Of a stretch of DNA of 64,000 nucleotides, positions 1 to 7,683 are shown piece after piece. Origin of the DNA: Azospirillum brasilense (GTDB lineage: Bacteria; Pseudomonadota; Alphaproteobacteria; Azospirillales; Azospirillaceae); the NCBI RefSeq assembly GCF_007827815.1, contig NZ_VITH01000015.1:62001-126000 (forward strand), in the 5' to 3' direction. The position numbers were made by a program, and so were the translations under genes. How positions within the stretch are numbered: the first letter of the stretch is position 1; each line of letters opens with the position of its first letter. Under the pieces are notes generated by a model. It had not been told where the DNA came from. It made no database searches and saw only the letters and a list, made by a program, of their open reading frames with translations.

Positions 1-30
1 CCCGATTCCCCGCATCCCGACGGGCTGCCC

Positions 31-1389
31 ATGCCCCGCCGCGCCGTGGCCGGCGCGTCCGTCATCGCGGCGATTGTGCTCGTCGTGCTCGACGCCGCCA
101 TCGCCAACCTCGCCCTGCCGACCGTCGCCAACACGCTCGGAGTTCCACCCGCCGACACCGTCTGGATCATCACCGCCTACCAGCTGGCGCTGGTGATCGC
201 GCTCCTGCCCGTCGGCGCCCTCGGCGAGAGTCTCGGGCACCGCCGGGTGTTCACCGGCGGGGTGCTGCTGTTCACCGTGGCCTCCGCCGGCTGCGCCCTG
301 GCGCCGACGCTGCCCTGGCTGATCGCCGCGCGCTTCGTGCAGGGGCTCGGCGGCGCGGCGGTGATGGCGCTGGGCGTCGCGCTGCTGCGCTTCGTCTATC
401 CGCAGCGGCTGCTCGGCGCCGCCATCGGCTGGAACGCCCTGGCCATCGCGCTGGCCTCGGCGGCGGGACCGACGATTGGAGCGGGCATCCTCGCCGTCGC
501 CCCCTGGCCCGTCCTGTTCGCGGTCAACATCCCGGTCGGGATCGTGGTTCTGGCGACCGCCCGCGCGCTGCCCGCCGTCGCGGGAACCAAGCGCCGCCTC
601 GATCCCGCCAGCGTCGCCCTCAACACCGGCTTCTTCGCCGCCCTGGTGATGGGGGCCGAGACCGTCGCGGCGCAGCCCCTGCGCGGCGGCGCGCTGCTGC
701 TGGCCGCGGCGCTCTGCCTCGCCGGGCTGGTCCGGCGCGAAAAGGACCGCGAGGCGCCGCTGGTGCCGCTCGACCTGCTGCGGGTGCGCTCGTTCCGCCT
801 GTCGGTGGTCGCCTCCGTCCTCTGCTTCACCGGCCAGATGGCCGCCGCCGTGGCCCTGCCCTTCTACCTGCAGCACGGGCTCGGCCAGGGCATCGTCACG
901 GCGGGGCTGTTCCTGGTGCCGTGGCCGCTGGCGACCGCCGTCGCCGCACCCATCGCCGGCCGGCTGTCCGACCGTGTGGGAACGGGCTGGCTGTGCGCGG
1001 TGGGCGGCCTGCTGCTCGCCGCCGGCCTCGCCCTGTCGGCGGCCTGGCCGCTGGAACAGGACCCGCGGCCGCTGCTGGCCTTCATGGTGATGTGCGGGTT
1101 CGGCTTCGGGCTGTTCCAGACGCCCAACAACCGCAACATGCTGCTGACCGTGCCCAAGGCGCGCAGCGGCGCCGCCGGCGGGATGCAGGGCACCGCGCGT
1201 CTGGTCGGCCAGACCGCCGGCGCGGTGCTGATGACCGTGCTGTTCTCGCTGCTGTCCGGCCCGGAGGCGGCACCGCGCCTCGGCCTCGCCGTGGCCGCCG
1301 CCCTCACCCTGGTTGCCGGCCTGACCAGCCTGCTGCGCGTCCCTGCGAAAGGCGCGGCGGAGGCCGTAGAGGCGCCGGCCCTCCGGTGA
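31..1389 (+). CDS. MFS drug/metabolite exporter, DHA2-like
   Basis: This is a 452-residue integral inner-membrane protein made of successive hydrophobic helices, as in proton-coupled MFS exporters of the DHA2 branch. The loop between helices 2 and 3 carries the MFS motif A-like sequence GALGESLGHRRVF, and the first helix has the DHA2-like pattern LDAAIANLALPTVA. The substrate cannot be read from the sequence; family members export drugs or small metabolites. The frame stays open to the first base of the window, so the true start could lie upstream; the ATG at 31 gives a normal N-terminus running straight into helix 1. The converging VOC gene ends 3 bp after its stop. Confidence 0.85.
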   Translation: MPRRAVAGASVIAAIVLVVLDAAIANLALPTVANTLGVPPADTVWIITAYQLALVIALLPVGALGESLGHRRVFTGGVLLFTVASAGCALAPTLPWLIAARFVQGLGGAAVMALGVALLRFVYPQRLLGAAIGWNALAIALASAAGPTIGAGILAVAPWPVLFAVNIPVGIVVLATARALPAVAGTKRRLDPASVALNTGFFAALVMGAETVAAQPLRGGALLLAAALCLAGLVRREKDREAPLVPLDLLRVRSFRLSVVASVLCFTGQMAAAVALPFYLQHGLGQGIVTAGLFLVPWPLATAVAAPIAGRLSDRVGTGWLCAVGGLLLAAGLALSAAWPLEQDPRPLLAFMVMCGFGFGLFQTPNNRNMLLTVPKARSGAAGGMQGTARLVGQTAGAVLMTVLFSLLSGPEAAPRLGLAVAAALTLVAGLTSLLRVPAKGAAEAVEAPALR

Positions 1390-1392
1390 TCG

Positions 1393-1872
1393 TCAGCCGC
1401 GCCGCGCGGCCTCGATCGCGGCGATGTCGATCTTCGTCATGCCCATCATCGCTTCGAAGGCGCGCCGCGCTTCCTCGCCGCCGGCCGCCAGCGCCTCGGT
1501 CAGCACGCGCGGCGTGATCTGCCAGGAGACGCCCCAGCGGTCCTTGCACCAGCCGCAGGCGCTTTCCTGCCCGCCGTTTCCGACGATGGCGTTCCAGTAG
1601 CGGTCGGTCTCCTCCTGATCGTCGGTGGCGATCTGGAACGAGAAGGCTTCGGTGTGCTGGAACGTCGGCCCGCCGTTGAGGCCGAGGCAGGGAATGCCGG
1701 CGACGGTGAACTGAACCGTCAGCACGTCGCCCGCCTTGCCGGACGGATAGTCGGCGGGCGCGCGGTGAACGGCCCCCACCGAACTGTCGGGAAAGACCGT
1801 GGCGTAAAAACGGGCCGCGGCCTCCGCGTCCGTATCGTACCAGAGGCAGATGGTGTTTTTGGCGGTCGTCAT
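1393..1872 (-). CDS. VOC family protein (PhnB/3-demethylubiquinone methyltransferase-like fold)
   Basis: This 159-residue cytoplasmic protein resembles the PhnB-like branch of the vicinal oxygen chelate superfamily. It opens with TICLWYDTDAEAAARFYATVF and has the family features FSFQIATDDQEETDRYWNAI, the CGWCKDRWGVSWQITP segment and the C-terminal helix AFEAMMGMTKIDIAAIEAA. These proteins are metal-binding-fold domains; many members have no known reaction. I chose the ATG at 1872 because the fold begins immediately after it, whereas the longer upstream extension is Arg/Gly-rich and unlike the family. It converges with the MFS gene and is divergent from the small gene at 1972. Confidence 0.85.
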   Translation of the reverse strand: MTTAKNTICLWYDTDAEAAARFYATVFPDSSVGAVHRAPADYPSGKAGDVLTVQFTVAGIPCLGLNGGPTFQHTEAFSFQIATDDQEETDRYWNAIVGNGGQESACGWCKDRWGVSWQITPRVLTEALAAGGEEARRAFEAMMGMTKIDIAAIEAARRG

Positions 1873-1971
1873 GGCGTGTCCCTTCCCTGTCGGAGCGTTG
1901 CCGATGCGCGTGAGGATACGCCCCCGCCCTTGTTGACGGGAAGGTTGCAATCCCTTTTGCAGAGGTGGCCC

Positions 1972-2160
1972 ATGAGCGACCCGAAGACGCCGGACGACGC
2001 CGGCGTGCATCCCCCGCGCAGCTACGACCCCGACAGCCAGAAACCGGCCAGCGATCGCCCCAATGATCGGGACGAGGCCGCGCCCGGCACGCCGGGAACC
2101 GGCGAAAACATCGACCCCAGGACCGGCGAGACCTTCACCGAGGGCATCGGCGGCGCCTGA
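1972..2160 (+). CDS. Small hydrophilic conserved-type protein
   Basis: This 62-residue, Pro/Asp/Gly-rich protein starts MSDPKTPDDAG and ends GETFTEGIGGA. It has no membrane segment, signal peptide or cysteine and is probably largely disordered. The ATG is preceded by AGAGGTGG at a plausible ribosome-binding distance. Short acidic proteins of this style, including a NIDPRTGE-type motif, recur in alphaproteobacterial genomes as hypothetical proteins; I cannot assign a function. It is transcribed away from the VOC gene and converges with the GntR regulator, 22 bp from the end of that gene. Confidence 0.6.
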   Translation: MSDPKTPDDAGVHPPRSYDPDSQKPASDRPNDRDEAAPGTPGTGENIDPRTGETFTEGIGGA

Positions 2161-2182
2161 TTTCCGCCGTCGCCGCCCGCCT

Positions 2183-2857
2183 TTATCGTCCGGCGGCTAA
2201 AGCCTGCATGGTCACGCGGGCGGCGCTGGCGATGTGCTCGTCGTAGAGCTGGCGCGTGCGCGCTGTGTCGCGGGCGGTCATCGCCTCGAAGATCTCGCGA
2301 ATTTCGCGGATCGTGTTGGGCAGCCGCCCCGGCTCGGCCAGCGACACCCCGCGCAGCAGCTGGATGCGGTTGTGCAGCGCCTTGAGGATCTGCGCCATCG
2401 TCGGGTTGCCGCAGCCGGCGATCAGCGTGTCGTAGAACATGGTCTTCGCCGTGCGGATGCGCGACGGCACGCCTTCCGCCGCCGCCGCTTCGAAGGCCGC
2501 CATGGCGTCGGCGAGGATTGCCCACTGTTCCGGGCTGGCCTGGGCGATGAACTCCGCCGCCGCCAGACTCTCCAGCGCCCCGCGCACCTGATAGATCTGC
2601 CGCACGTCCTCCGCCGTCAGGGTCACCACCTCCAGCCCGCGCTGGGGCACGTTGTGGACCAGCCCCTCCGCCTCCAGCTGGCGCAGGGCCTCCCGCAGGA
2701 TCGGACGGCTGACCTGCAACGTCTCGCACAACTCGCGCTCGACCAGCCGGTCGCCGGGGGAATAGCGCCCGTCGGCGATGGCCGCGCGCAACAGGTCGAT
2801 CACCTGCTGGCGCAGGGGAGCGGCGACGCGGACAATATTTATCGGCAAATTTGACAT
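2183..2857 (-). CDS. GntR family transcriptional regulator, FCD (FadR-like) subfamily
   Basis: This 224-residue DNA-binding protein has an N-terminal winged helix (about residues 8-75: LRQQVIDLLRAAIADGRYSPGDRLVERELCETLQVSRPILREALRQLEAEGLV, with the recognition helix VSRPILREAL) and an all-helical FCD effector domain ending near the C-terminus. FCD domains usually bind a carboxylate ligand, often with a metal. The ATG at 2857 follows an AAGAGA ribosome-binding sequence; an upstream in-frame start would add 18 residues that do not belong to the fold. It is divergent from the ABC importer operon at 3015, so that operon is its likely target, with autoregulation through the shared 157-bp intergenic region. 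Confidence 0.9.
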   Translation of the reverse strand: MSNLPINIVRVAAPLRQQVIDLLRAAIADGRYSPGDRLVERELCETLQVSRPILREALRQLEAEGLVHNVPQRGLEVVTLTAEDVRQIYQVRGALESLAAAEFIAQASPEQWAILADAMAAFEAAAAEGVPSRIRTAKTMFYDTLIAGCGNPTMAQILKALHNRIQLLRGVSLAEPGRLPNTIREIREIFEAMTARDTARTRQLYDEHIASAARVTMQALAAGR

Positions 2858-2907
2858 AAAATTTCTCTTCTTGTCAGACAGTATGACGATCTGCTTGCGC
2901 CACACTA

Positions 2908-2949
2908 CCACCTTCGATTAGCATACGTATCAACGACGATCCAAGGTGG
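2908..2949. promoter_or_regulatory. Candidate operator region between GntR gene and ABC operon
   Basis: An imperfect dyad, CCACCTT at 2908-2914 and AAGGTGG at 2943-2949, encloses the 8-bp palindrome ATACGTAT (2923-2930). A second small dyad, TGTCAGACA, lies at 2872-2880, just upstream of the regulator start. Divergent GntR/FCD regulators commonly bind short palindromes in such positions. Assignment to this regulator is inference. Confidence 0.35.
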
Positions 2950-3014
2950 CGGCCCAGAGGGCCAAACGCCACACCCACCACACCATACCATCACCTCGCA
3001 CACAGGAGGCAGGC

Positions 3015-3836
3015 GTGCAGCGGAGTGCACAAGCGAGCGCCGATTCAAAAAGCGCCGGCGAGCCTGAGGCGGCGTCCGATCCCAACCGGCAGAGGCGCCG
3101 CGAACGGCTGCTCCAACTGGGCACGCTGGTCCTGCTGCTCGCCGTCTGGGAATTCGCGGCGCGCGACGCCAACAAGCTGCTGGTCGCGGTGCCCAGCGAC
3201 ATCGCCATCGCGACCTGGGAGCTGCTGCTGAACGGCGAGCTGTTCTGGGCGACCATCGACAGCATGTCGACCTTCGTCCTGGGCTTCGTCATCGCGTCGA
3301 TCATCGGCATCGTCGTCGGCTTCGCGATGGGCACGAACCGCACGGTGGAGGTGATCCTCGATCCCTACATCAACGCGCTCTACGCCATGCCGCTGGTGGC
3401 GCTGATCCCCATCCTGATGCTGTGGGTGGGCATCGGCTTCCTCGCCAAGATCACGATCATCATCCTGTTCGCGGTCTTCCCGGTGATCATCAACACGGTC
3501 ACCGGCGTGAAGAACGTCGACCGGCATTATCTGGACATCGGCAAGGCCTTCATGGCCTCGCGGTTCATGGTCTACCGCCAGATCATCGCGCCCTACGCCC
3601 TGCCCTACGTGGCGAGCGGCCTGCGCATCGCGCTCGGCCGCGGCATCATCGCGATGATCGTGGCGGAGTTCCTGACCTCCATCTCCGGCCTCGGCGGCCT
3701 GATCATCAACTACACCAACGCGTTCGAGACGGCCAAGGCCTTCGCCCCGGTCCTGGTGGTGGCCCTGCTCGCCAACGCGCTGACGGTTCTCGTTCAAAAG
3801 GTCGAAGAGCGTTTCGGCCGCTGGCGCCGCCGCTGA
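3015..3836 (+). CDS. ABC transporter permease, SsuC/TauC/NrtB family
   Basis: This 273-residue inner-membrane permease has a charged cytoplasmic N-terminus, a first helix near residues 32-52 and about five further helices, with the binding-protein-dependent transport signature around DIGKAFMASRFMVYRQIIAPYALPYV (the EAA loop that contacts the ATPase). I chose the GTG at 3015 because a perfect AGGAGG (3004-3009) sits 5 bp upstream; starting at 2946 would add an unlikely His-rich tail. It forms an importer with the binding protein at 3904 and ATPase at 5001. This family imports sulfonates, nitrate/cyanate, pyrimidines or aromatic acids; the substrate is not evident. Confidence 0.9.
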   Translation: MQRSAQASADSKSAGEPEAASDPNRQRRRERLLQLGTLVLLLAVWEFAARDANKLLVAVPSDIAIATWELLLNGELFWATIDSMSTFVLGFVIASIIGIVVGFAMGTNRTVEVILDPYINALYAMPLVALIPILMLWVGIGFLAKITIIILFAVFPVIINTVTGVKNVDRHYLDIGKAFMASRFMVYRQIIAPYALPYVASGLRIALGRGIIAMIVAEFLTSISGLGGLIINYTNAFETAKAFAPVLVVALLANALTVLVQKVEERFGRWRRR

Positions 3837-3903
3837 GCGGCCCGCCTCCCCCCACACCCCACGCGCCCCACACCACACCGGATTTGAGGAAGGAAGAGGG
3901 ATC

Positions 3904-4908
3904 ATGAGCATGATGTCCCGTTCGCTGAAGGCCGCCCTGCTGGCGGGTGCCGTCTCCGTGGCGATGAGCACCGCCGCGCTCGCCGCCGACGCGCTGAAGA
4001 TCGGCATGCCGGCCAAGATGTTCCTGAACCTCGTCGAGTTCGTCGCGCAGGATCAGGGCTTCTACGAGAAGAACGGCCTGACGGTGGAGCTGGTGCACAT
4101 CGCCGACAGCTCCATCCCCGTGCGCTCGCTGATCGCCGGGGAGCTGGACGTCAGCCAGGCCGGCATGTCGGAGACGCTGGCGGCGGCCGACAAGGGCGGC
4201 ACGCTGAAGACCATCGGCGGCGTCCACACCGGCCTGCATTACGCCTTCTACGCCAACGCCGCGTCGGGCGTGAAGGATGTGACCGACCTGCCGGGCAAGA
4301 AGGTGGGCATCTCCTCCCCCGGCTCGCTGCCGCACGTCGTCATCACCGCCCTGATGCGCCAGGCCGGCATGAGCGAGGACCAGATCAAGTCGGTCCAGTG
4401 GGTCTCGCTGAAGGGCTCCTCGGCCCGCATCAACGGCATCCTGACCGGCACCATCGACGCGACCGTCTCCAACTACGACCCGAAGGCCGCGCACGACAAG
4501 AACGCCAAGGTGCTGTTCGTCGTCTCCAAGAAGCTGCCGAACTACGTGATGACCCCCTGGGACGTCAACGACGCGACCATCGCCAAGAAGCGCGACGTGC
4601 TGAAGCGCTTCGTCAAGGCGGAGCTGGAGGCGACCCGCTGGATCTTCGACAACGAGAAGGGCGCGCTGGACGTCGCGAAGAAGCACTTCGACTACAACGA
4701 CGAGCAGCTCGCCGAGTTCTACGAGTTCTACAAGGTCGGCGGCATCTGGAACCCGAACGGCACCGTCACCGCCGATCAGGCCAAGTACATGCAGGAGCTG
4801 AACGTCGAAGGCGGTCTGCAGAAGGCCGTCCACCCGGCCGAGAAGGTGCTGGACACCAGCATCGTCCAGGAGGTGCTGGCGGAGATCGGCAGCTACAAGC
4901 AGCCGTAA
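3904..4908 (+). CDS. ABC transporter periplasmic substrate-binding protein (NMT1/SsuA-like)
   Basis: This 334-residue periplasmic binding protein has a Sec signal peptide (MSMMSRSLKAALLAGAVSVA, cleavage after ALA-A near residue 28) and the two-lobed NMT1/SsuA fold: the N-lobe begins LKIGMPAKMFLNLVEFVAQDQGFY, with GELDVSQAGMSE and PGKKVGISSPGSLPHVV later. It delivers ligand to the permease upstream. The ATG follows an AGGAAGGAAGAGGG ribosome-binding tract. A strong GC hairpin follows its stop. NMT1-like proteins bind sulfonates, thiamine-pyrimidine precursors, riboflavin-like compounds or aromatic acids; nearby enzymes acting on amide or amino-acid-like compounds suggest a nitrogenous ligand, which is inference. 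Confidence 0.9.
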   Translation: MSMMSRSLKAALLAGAVSVAMSTAALAADALKIGMPAKMFLNLVEFVAQDQGFYEKNGLTVELVHIADSSIPVRSLIAGELDVSQAGMSETLAAADKGGTLKTIGGVHTGLHYAFYANAASGVKDVTDLPGKKVGISSPGSLPHVVITALMRQAGMSEDQIKSVQWVSLKGSSARINGILTGTIDATVSNYDPKAAHDKNAKVLFVVSKKLPNYVMTPWDVNDATIAKKRDVLKRFVKAELEATRWIFDNEKGALDVAKKHFDYNDEQLAEFYEFYKVGGIWNPNGTVTADQAKYMQELNVEGGLQKAVHPAEKVLDTSIVQEVLAEIGSYKQP

Positions 4909-4918
4909 TCCTCCCGTC

Positions 4919-4944
4919 GGGGCCGGCGTCGCACCGCCGGCCCC
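4919..4944 (+). terminator. GC-rich hairpin after the binding-protein gene
   Basis: GGGGCCGGCG (4919-4928) and CGCCGGCCCC (4935-4944) form a perfect 10-bp stem with a 6-nt loop, 10 bp after the binding-protein stop and before the ATPase gene. No U-tract follows, so it is more likely an mRNA-stabilising or attenuating structure favouring excess binding protein than a full terminator. Confidence 0.6.
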
Positions 4945-5000
4945 TCCCCCGCTTTGCCCCATTCCGCCCGCCGTCCCGCTTCAAGACCCGGTGCCGTCCC

Positions 5001-5771
5001 ATGCCCAAGCTGTCCGTCCGCAACCTGACCAAGCGCTTCCCGGTGTCCGGAGGGCCGTCGATGACGGCGCTCGACGGCGTGGACCTGGACGTGGAGGAGG
5101 GTGAGTTCATCGCCTTCGTCGGGCCCAGCGGCTGCGGCAAGACCACGCTGCTGCGCATCATCCAGGGGCTGGAGACGGCGACCAGCGGCGAGATCCGCAT
5201 CGACGGCAAGCCGGTCACCGGCCCCGGCCACGACCGCGGCTTCGTCTTCCAGCAATACGGCCTACTGCCCTGGCTGACCGCCGCCCAGAACATCGGCTTC
5301 GCGCTTGAGGCCAAGGGCATCCCGCCGAACCGCCAGGGCGAGACGACGGAGCGCGTGCTCGCCACCGTCGGGCTGAAGGGCTTCGGCGACCGCTTCCCGC
5401 ACCAGCTCTCCGGCGGCATGCAGCAGCGCGTCGGCATCGCCCGCGCCCTGGCGATCGAGCCGGAGATCATGCTGCTGGACGAGCCGTTCGGCGCGCTCGA
5501 CGCGCTGACCCGCGAGATTTTGCAGAACGAAATGCTCGGCCTGACCGAGCGCATGGGCAAGACGATCCTCTTCGTCACCCACAGCGTGGACGAGGCCGTC
5601 TGCCTCGCCGACCGGGTGGTGGTCATGTCGCCCCGCCCCGGCCGCATCCGCGAGATCGTGCCCATCGACATCCCGCGCCCGCGCGCCAGCCTGGGCGAGG
5701 CGCTGCGCGACACGCCGGAATACGTCGCCAAGCGGCACCAGCTGTGGAACCAGCTGATGGACCTCGTCTGA
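5001..5771 (+). CDS. ABC transporter ATP-binding protein, SsuB/TauB/NrtD family
   Basis: This 256-residue cytoplasmic ATPase drives the importer encoded by 3015-4908. Visible motifs in order are Walker A GPSGCGKTT, Q-loop VFQQYGLLPW (the PW after the Q-loop is typical of this subfamily), signature LSGGMQQR, Walker B IMLLDEPFGALD and the switch histidine in FVTHSVDEA. The ATG at 5001 begins a normal family N-terminus (MPKLSVRNLTKRF); the open frame upstream is only the shadow of the binding-protein gene. The hydrolase gene follows 35 bp after its stop, with its own AGGAGG. Confidence 0.92.
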   Translation: MPKLSVRNLTKRFPVSGGPSMTALDGVDLDVEEGEFIAFVGPSGCGKTTLLRIIQGLETATSGEIRIDGKPVTGPGHDRGFVFQQYGLLPWLTAAQNIGFALEAKGIPPNRQGETTERVLATVGLKGFGDRFPHQLSGGMQQRVGIARALAIEPEIMLLDEPFGALDALTREILQNEMLGLTERMGKTILFVTHSVDEAVCLADRVVVMSPRPGRIREIVPIDIPRPRASLGEALRDTPEYVAKRHQLWNQLMDLV

Positions 5772-5806
5772 GCGCCCCCCTTCTCCGGAACCCAGGAGGT
5801 CCCATC

Positions 5807-6670
5807 GTGTCAGTCATCCCCGACGATCACGAGTGGCAGTACAACCCCCGCCATTCCGTCCCCGACTTCGCCCGCCACGCCGAGCGCGCCGCCGCGCTGA
5901 GCCGCGCCGCCCGGGAACGGAACGCCGGACGGTACGATATCGCCTATGGCGACAGCCCTCTGTCCACGCTCGACGTGTTTCCGGCGGCAACGCCCGGCGC
6001 CCCGCTGCACGTCTTCCTGCACGGCGGCTATTGGCGCGGGCGGGACAAGGCCGACTACAGCTACGTCGCCGACGCGCTGGTGCCGCGCGGGGTGACGACC
6101 GTGGTCATGAACTATGACCTGTGCCCGGCGGCGACCCTGCCGGAGATCGCCCGGCGCACCCGCGAGGGACTGCGCTGGATCCACCGCAACGCCGCGGCGC
6201 TCGGCGGCGATCCCGACCGTCTCACCGTGTCGGGCCATTCCGCCGGGGCGCATCTGATCGCCATGGCCCTTGCCGACGACGCCGGGGCCGACGACGCCGG
6301 GGCGGACCGGCTGGAGGATGGCGCCATCAAGGCCGCCGTCCTGATCAGCGGCATCTACGAACTGGCGCCGGTGCTGGGCATCACCGTCAATGAGACCATC
6401 GGGCTGCGCCCGGAGATGGTCGACGGGGTCAGCCCGATGCGCCACCCGCCGTCCACCGCCACGGCCCTGACGGTCGTCGTCGGTTCGGCGGAGACGCCCG
6501 CCTGGATCGCCCAGTCGCGCGACTTCGCCACGCTGTGCCGGGGCCGCGGCTCGCGCTGCTCCTATCACACGCTGGCCGGGGAGGATCACTTCTCGATCAT
6601 GGCACGGATGGAAAGGCCGGACGACGCGCTGTCGCGGCTGGTGCTGGATGCGGCTGGAGCAAAAGAATGA
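5807..6670 (+). CDS. Alpha/beta hydrolase, kynurenine formamidase/esterase-like
   Basis: This 287-residue cytoplasmic alpha/beta hydrolase has the oxyanion-hole motif HGGYW (residues 72-76) and nucleophile elbow GHSAG (143-147, Ser145); the catalytic His is likely in EDHFS near the C-terminus. The N-terminal EWQYNPRHSV segment and HGGYW are typical of arylformamidase-like and carbamate/ester hydrolases. The GTG at 5807 is chosen because AGGAGG (5794-5799) precedes it. It overlaps the next gene by an ATGA. A 15-bp tandem duplication (6272-6301) puts the sequence ADDAG twice in a surface loop. Operon position suggests it cleaves an imported amide, formamide or ester; the substrate is unknown. 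Confidence 0.8.
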   Translation: MSVIPDDHEWQYNPRHSVPDFARHAERAAALSRAARERNAGRYDIAYGDSPLSTLDVFPAATPGAPLHVFLHGGYWRGRDKADYSYVADALVPRGVTTVVMNYDLCPAATLPEIARRTREGLRWIHRNAAALGGDPDRLTVSGHSAGAHLIAMALADDAGADDAGADRLEDGAIKAAVLISGIYELAPVLGITVNETIGLRPEMVDGVSPMRHPPSTATALTVVVGSAETPAWIAQSRDFATLCRGRGSRCSYHTLAGEDHFSIMARMERPDDALSRLVLDAAGAKE

Positions 6671-7653
6671 TCGTCATCGATGAAACCGCCGCCCGCCGTC
6701 TGGTGTCCCCCGCCGACGCCATCGACGCCATGGACATGGCCTTCCGCGAAGTCTCCCGCGGGCAGGCGCGCAACTTCCCGGTGGTCCGCGAACGGCTGCT
6801 GCCGGGGCCGGACGTCTACGGCATCAAGGCCGGCGGCGACCTTGCCATTGGGCTGCTCGGGCTGAAGATCGGCGGCTACTGGACGGGCAACCGCGCCCGC
6901 GGCCTGACCAACCACCAGTCCACCACCGTACTGACCGACCCGGAGACCGGTTGCCCGACAGCACTGGTCAGCTCCAACCACCTGACCGGGCTGCGCACCG
7001 CCGCCGCCTGCGCCATCGGCATCCGCGAGTTGGCCCGGCCCAACGCCCGGGTGCTCGCCCTGATCGGCACCGGCGGGCAGGCGGCGCACCATCTGGAGGC
7101 GGCGCTTCTGGTGCGCCGCTTCGACCGCATCCTGGTGGCCAACCGCGACCGCGCGCGGGCCGAGGAACTGGCGGCCTCCTTCGCCGGACCGGTCCCTGTC
7201 GAGGTGGTGGACGCCGAGACGGCGGCGCGGAGCGCCGACGTGCTCATCACCCTGACCACGGCGCGCGAGCCGGTGGTCCAGGCCGGCTGGGTCCGCCCCG
7301 GAACGCACCTCTGCGCCATGGGCGCCGACACCGCCGGCAAGCAGGAGCTGGACCCGATGATCCTGCTCGGCGCCTCCGTCTGGGTGGACGACTGGGCGCA
7401 GGCCTCCACGCTCGGTGAATGCCAGCACGCGCTGGCTCTCGGGCTGGCCCGCGAGTCCATCCGCGGCACGCTGTGCGACGTGCTGGAGGGCAAGGCGCCC
7501 CGCCGCGCCGACGCGGACGAGATCACCGTCTTCGATTCCACCGGCATGGGCATCCAGGATCTGGCGATCGCCGCCTGGGCCGTCCGCGCCGCCGACAGCG
7601 ACGCCGGGGCAAAAGCCGGCCCCACCATCCACCGCATCGATTTAGCGCGTTAA
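6667..7653 (+). CDS. Ornithine cyclodeaminase / mu-crystallin family protein
   Basis: This 328-residue NAD(P)-dependent enzyme belongs to the ornithine cyclodeaminase/mu-crystallin family: a mixed alpha/beta dimerisation domain plus a Rossmann domain with nucleotide motif LIGTGGQAAHHLEAAL near residues 137-152. Conserved features include TVLTDPETGCPTALV, LTGLRTAAA and the C-terminal DSTGMGIQDLAIA. Members include ornithine cyclodeaminase, alanine dehydrogenase and ketimine reductases (delta1-pyrroline or piperideine-2-carboxylate), so the exact reaction cannot be fixed. The start ATG at 6667 overlaps the hydrolase stop. With importer and hydrolase it suggests uptake and catabolism of an amino-acid derivative. 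Confidence 0.85.
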   Translation: MIVIDETAARRLVSPADAIDAMDMAFREVSRGQARNFPVVRERLLPGPDVYGIKAGGDLAIGLLGLKIGGYWTGNRARGLTNHQSTTVLTDPETGCPTALVSSNHLTGLRTAAACAIGIRELARPNARVLALIGTGGQAAHHLEAALLVRRFDRILVANRDRARAEELAASFAGPVPVEVVDAETAARSADVLITLTTAREPVVQAGWVRPGTHLCAMGADTAGKQELDPMILLGASVWVDDWAQASTLGECQHALALGLARESIRGTLCDVLEGKAPRRADADEITVFDSTGMGIQDLAIAAWAVRAADSDAGAKAGPTIHRIDLAR

Positions 7654-7683
7654 CACCCAAACTGGGCGCCGCCCGAGGCCGAC

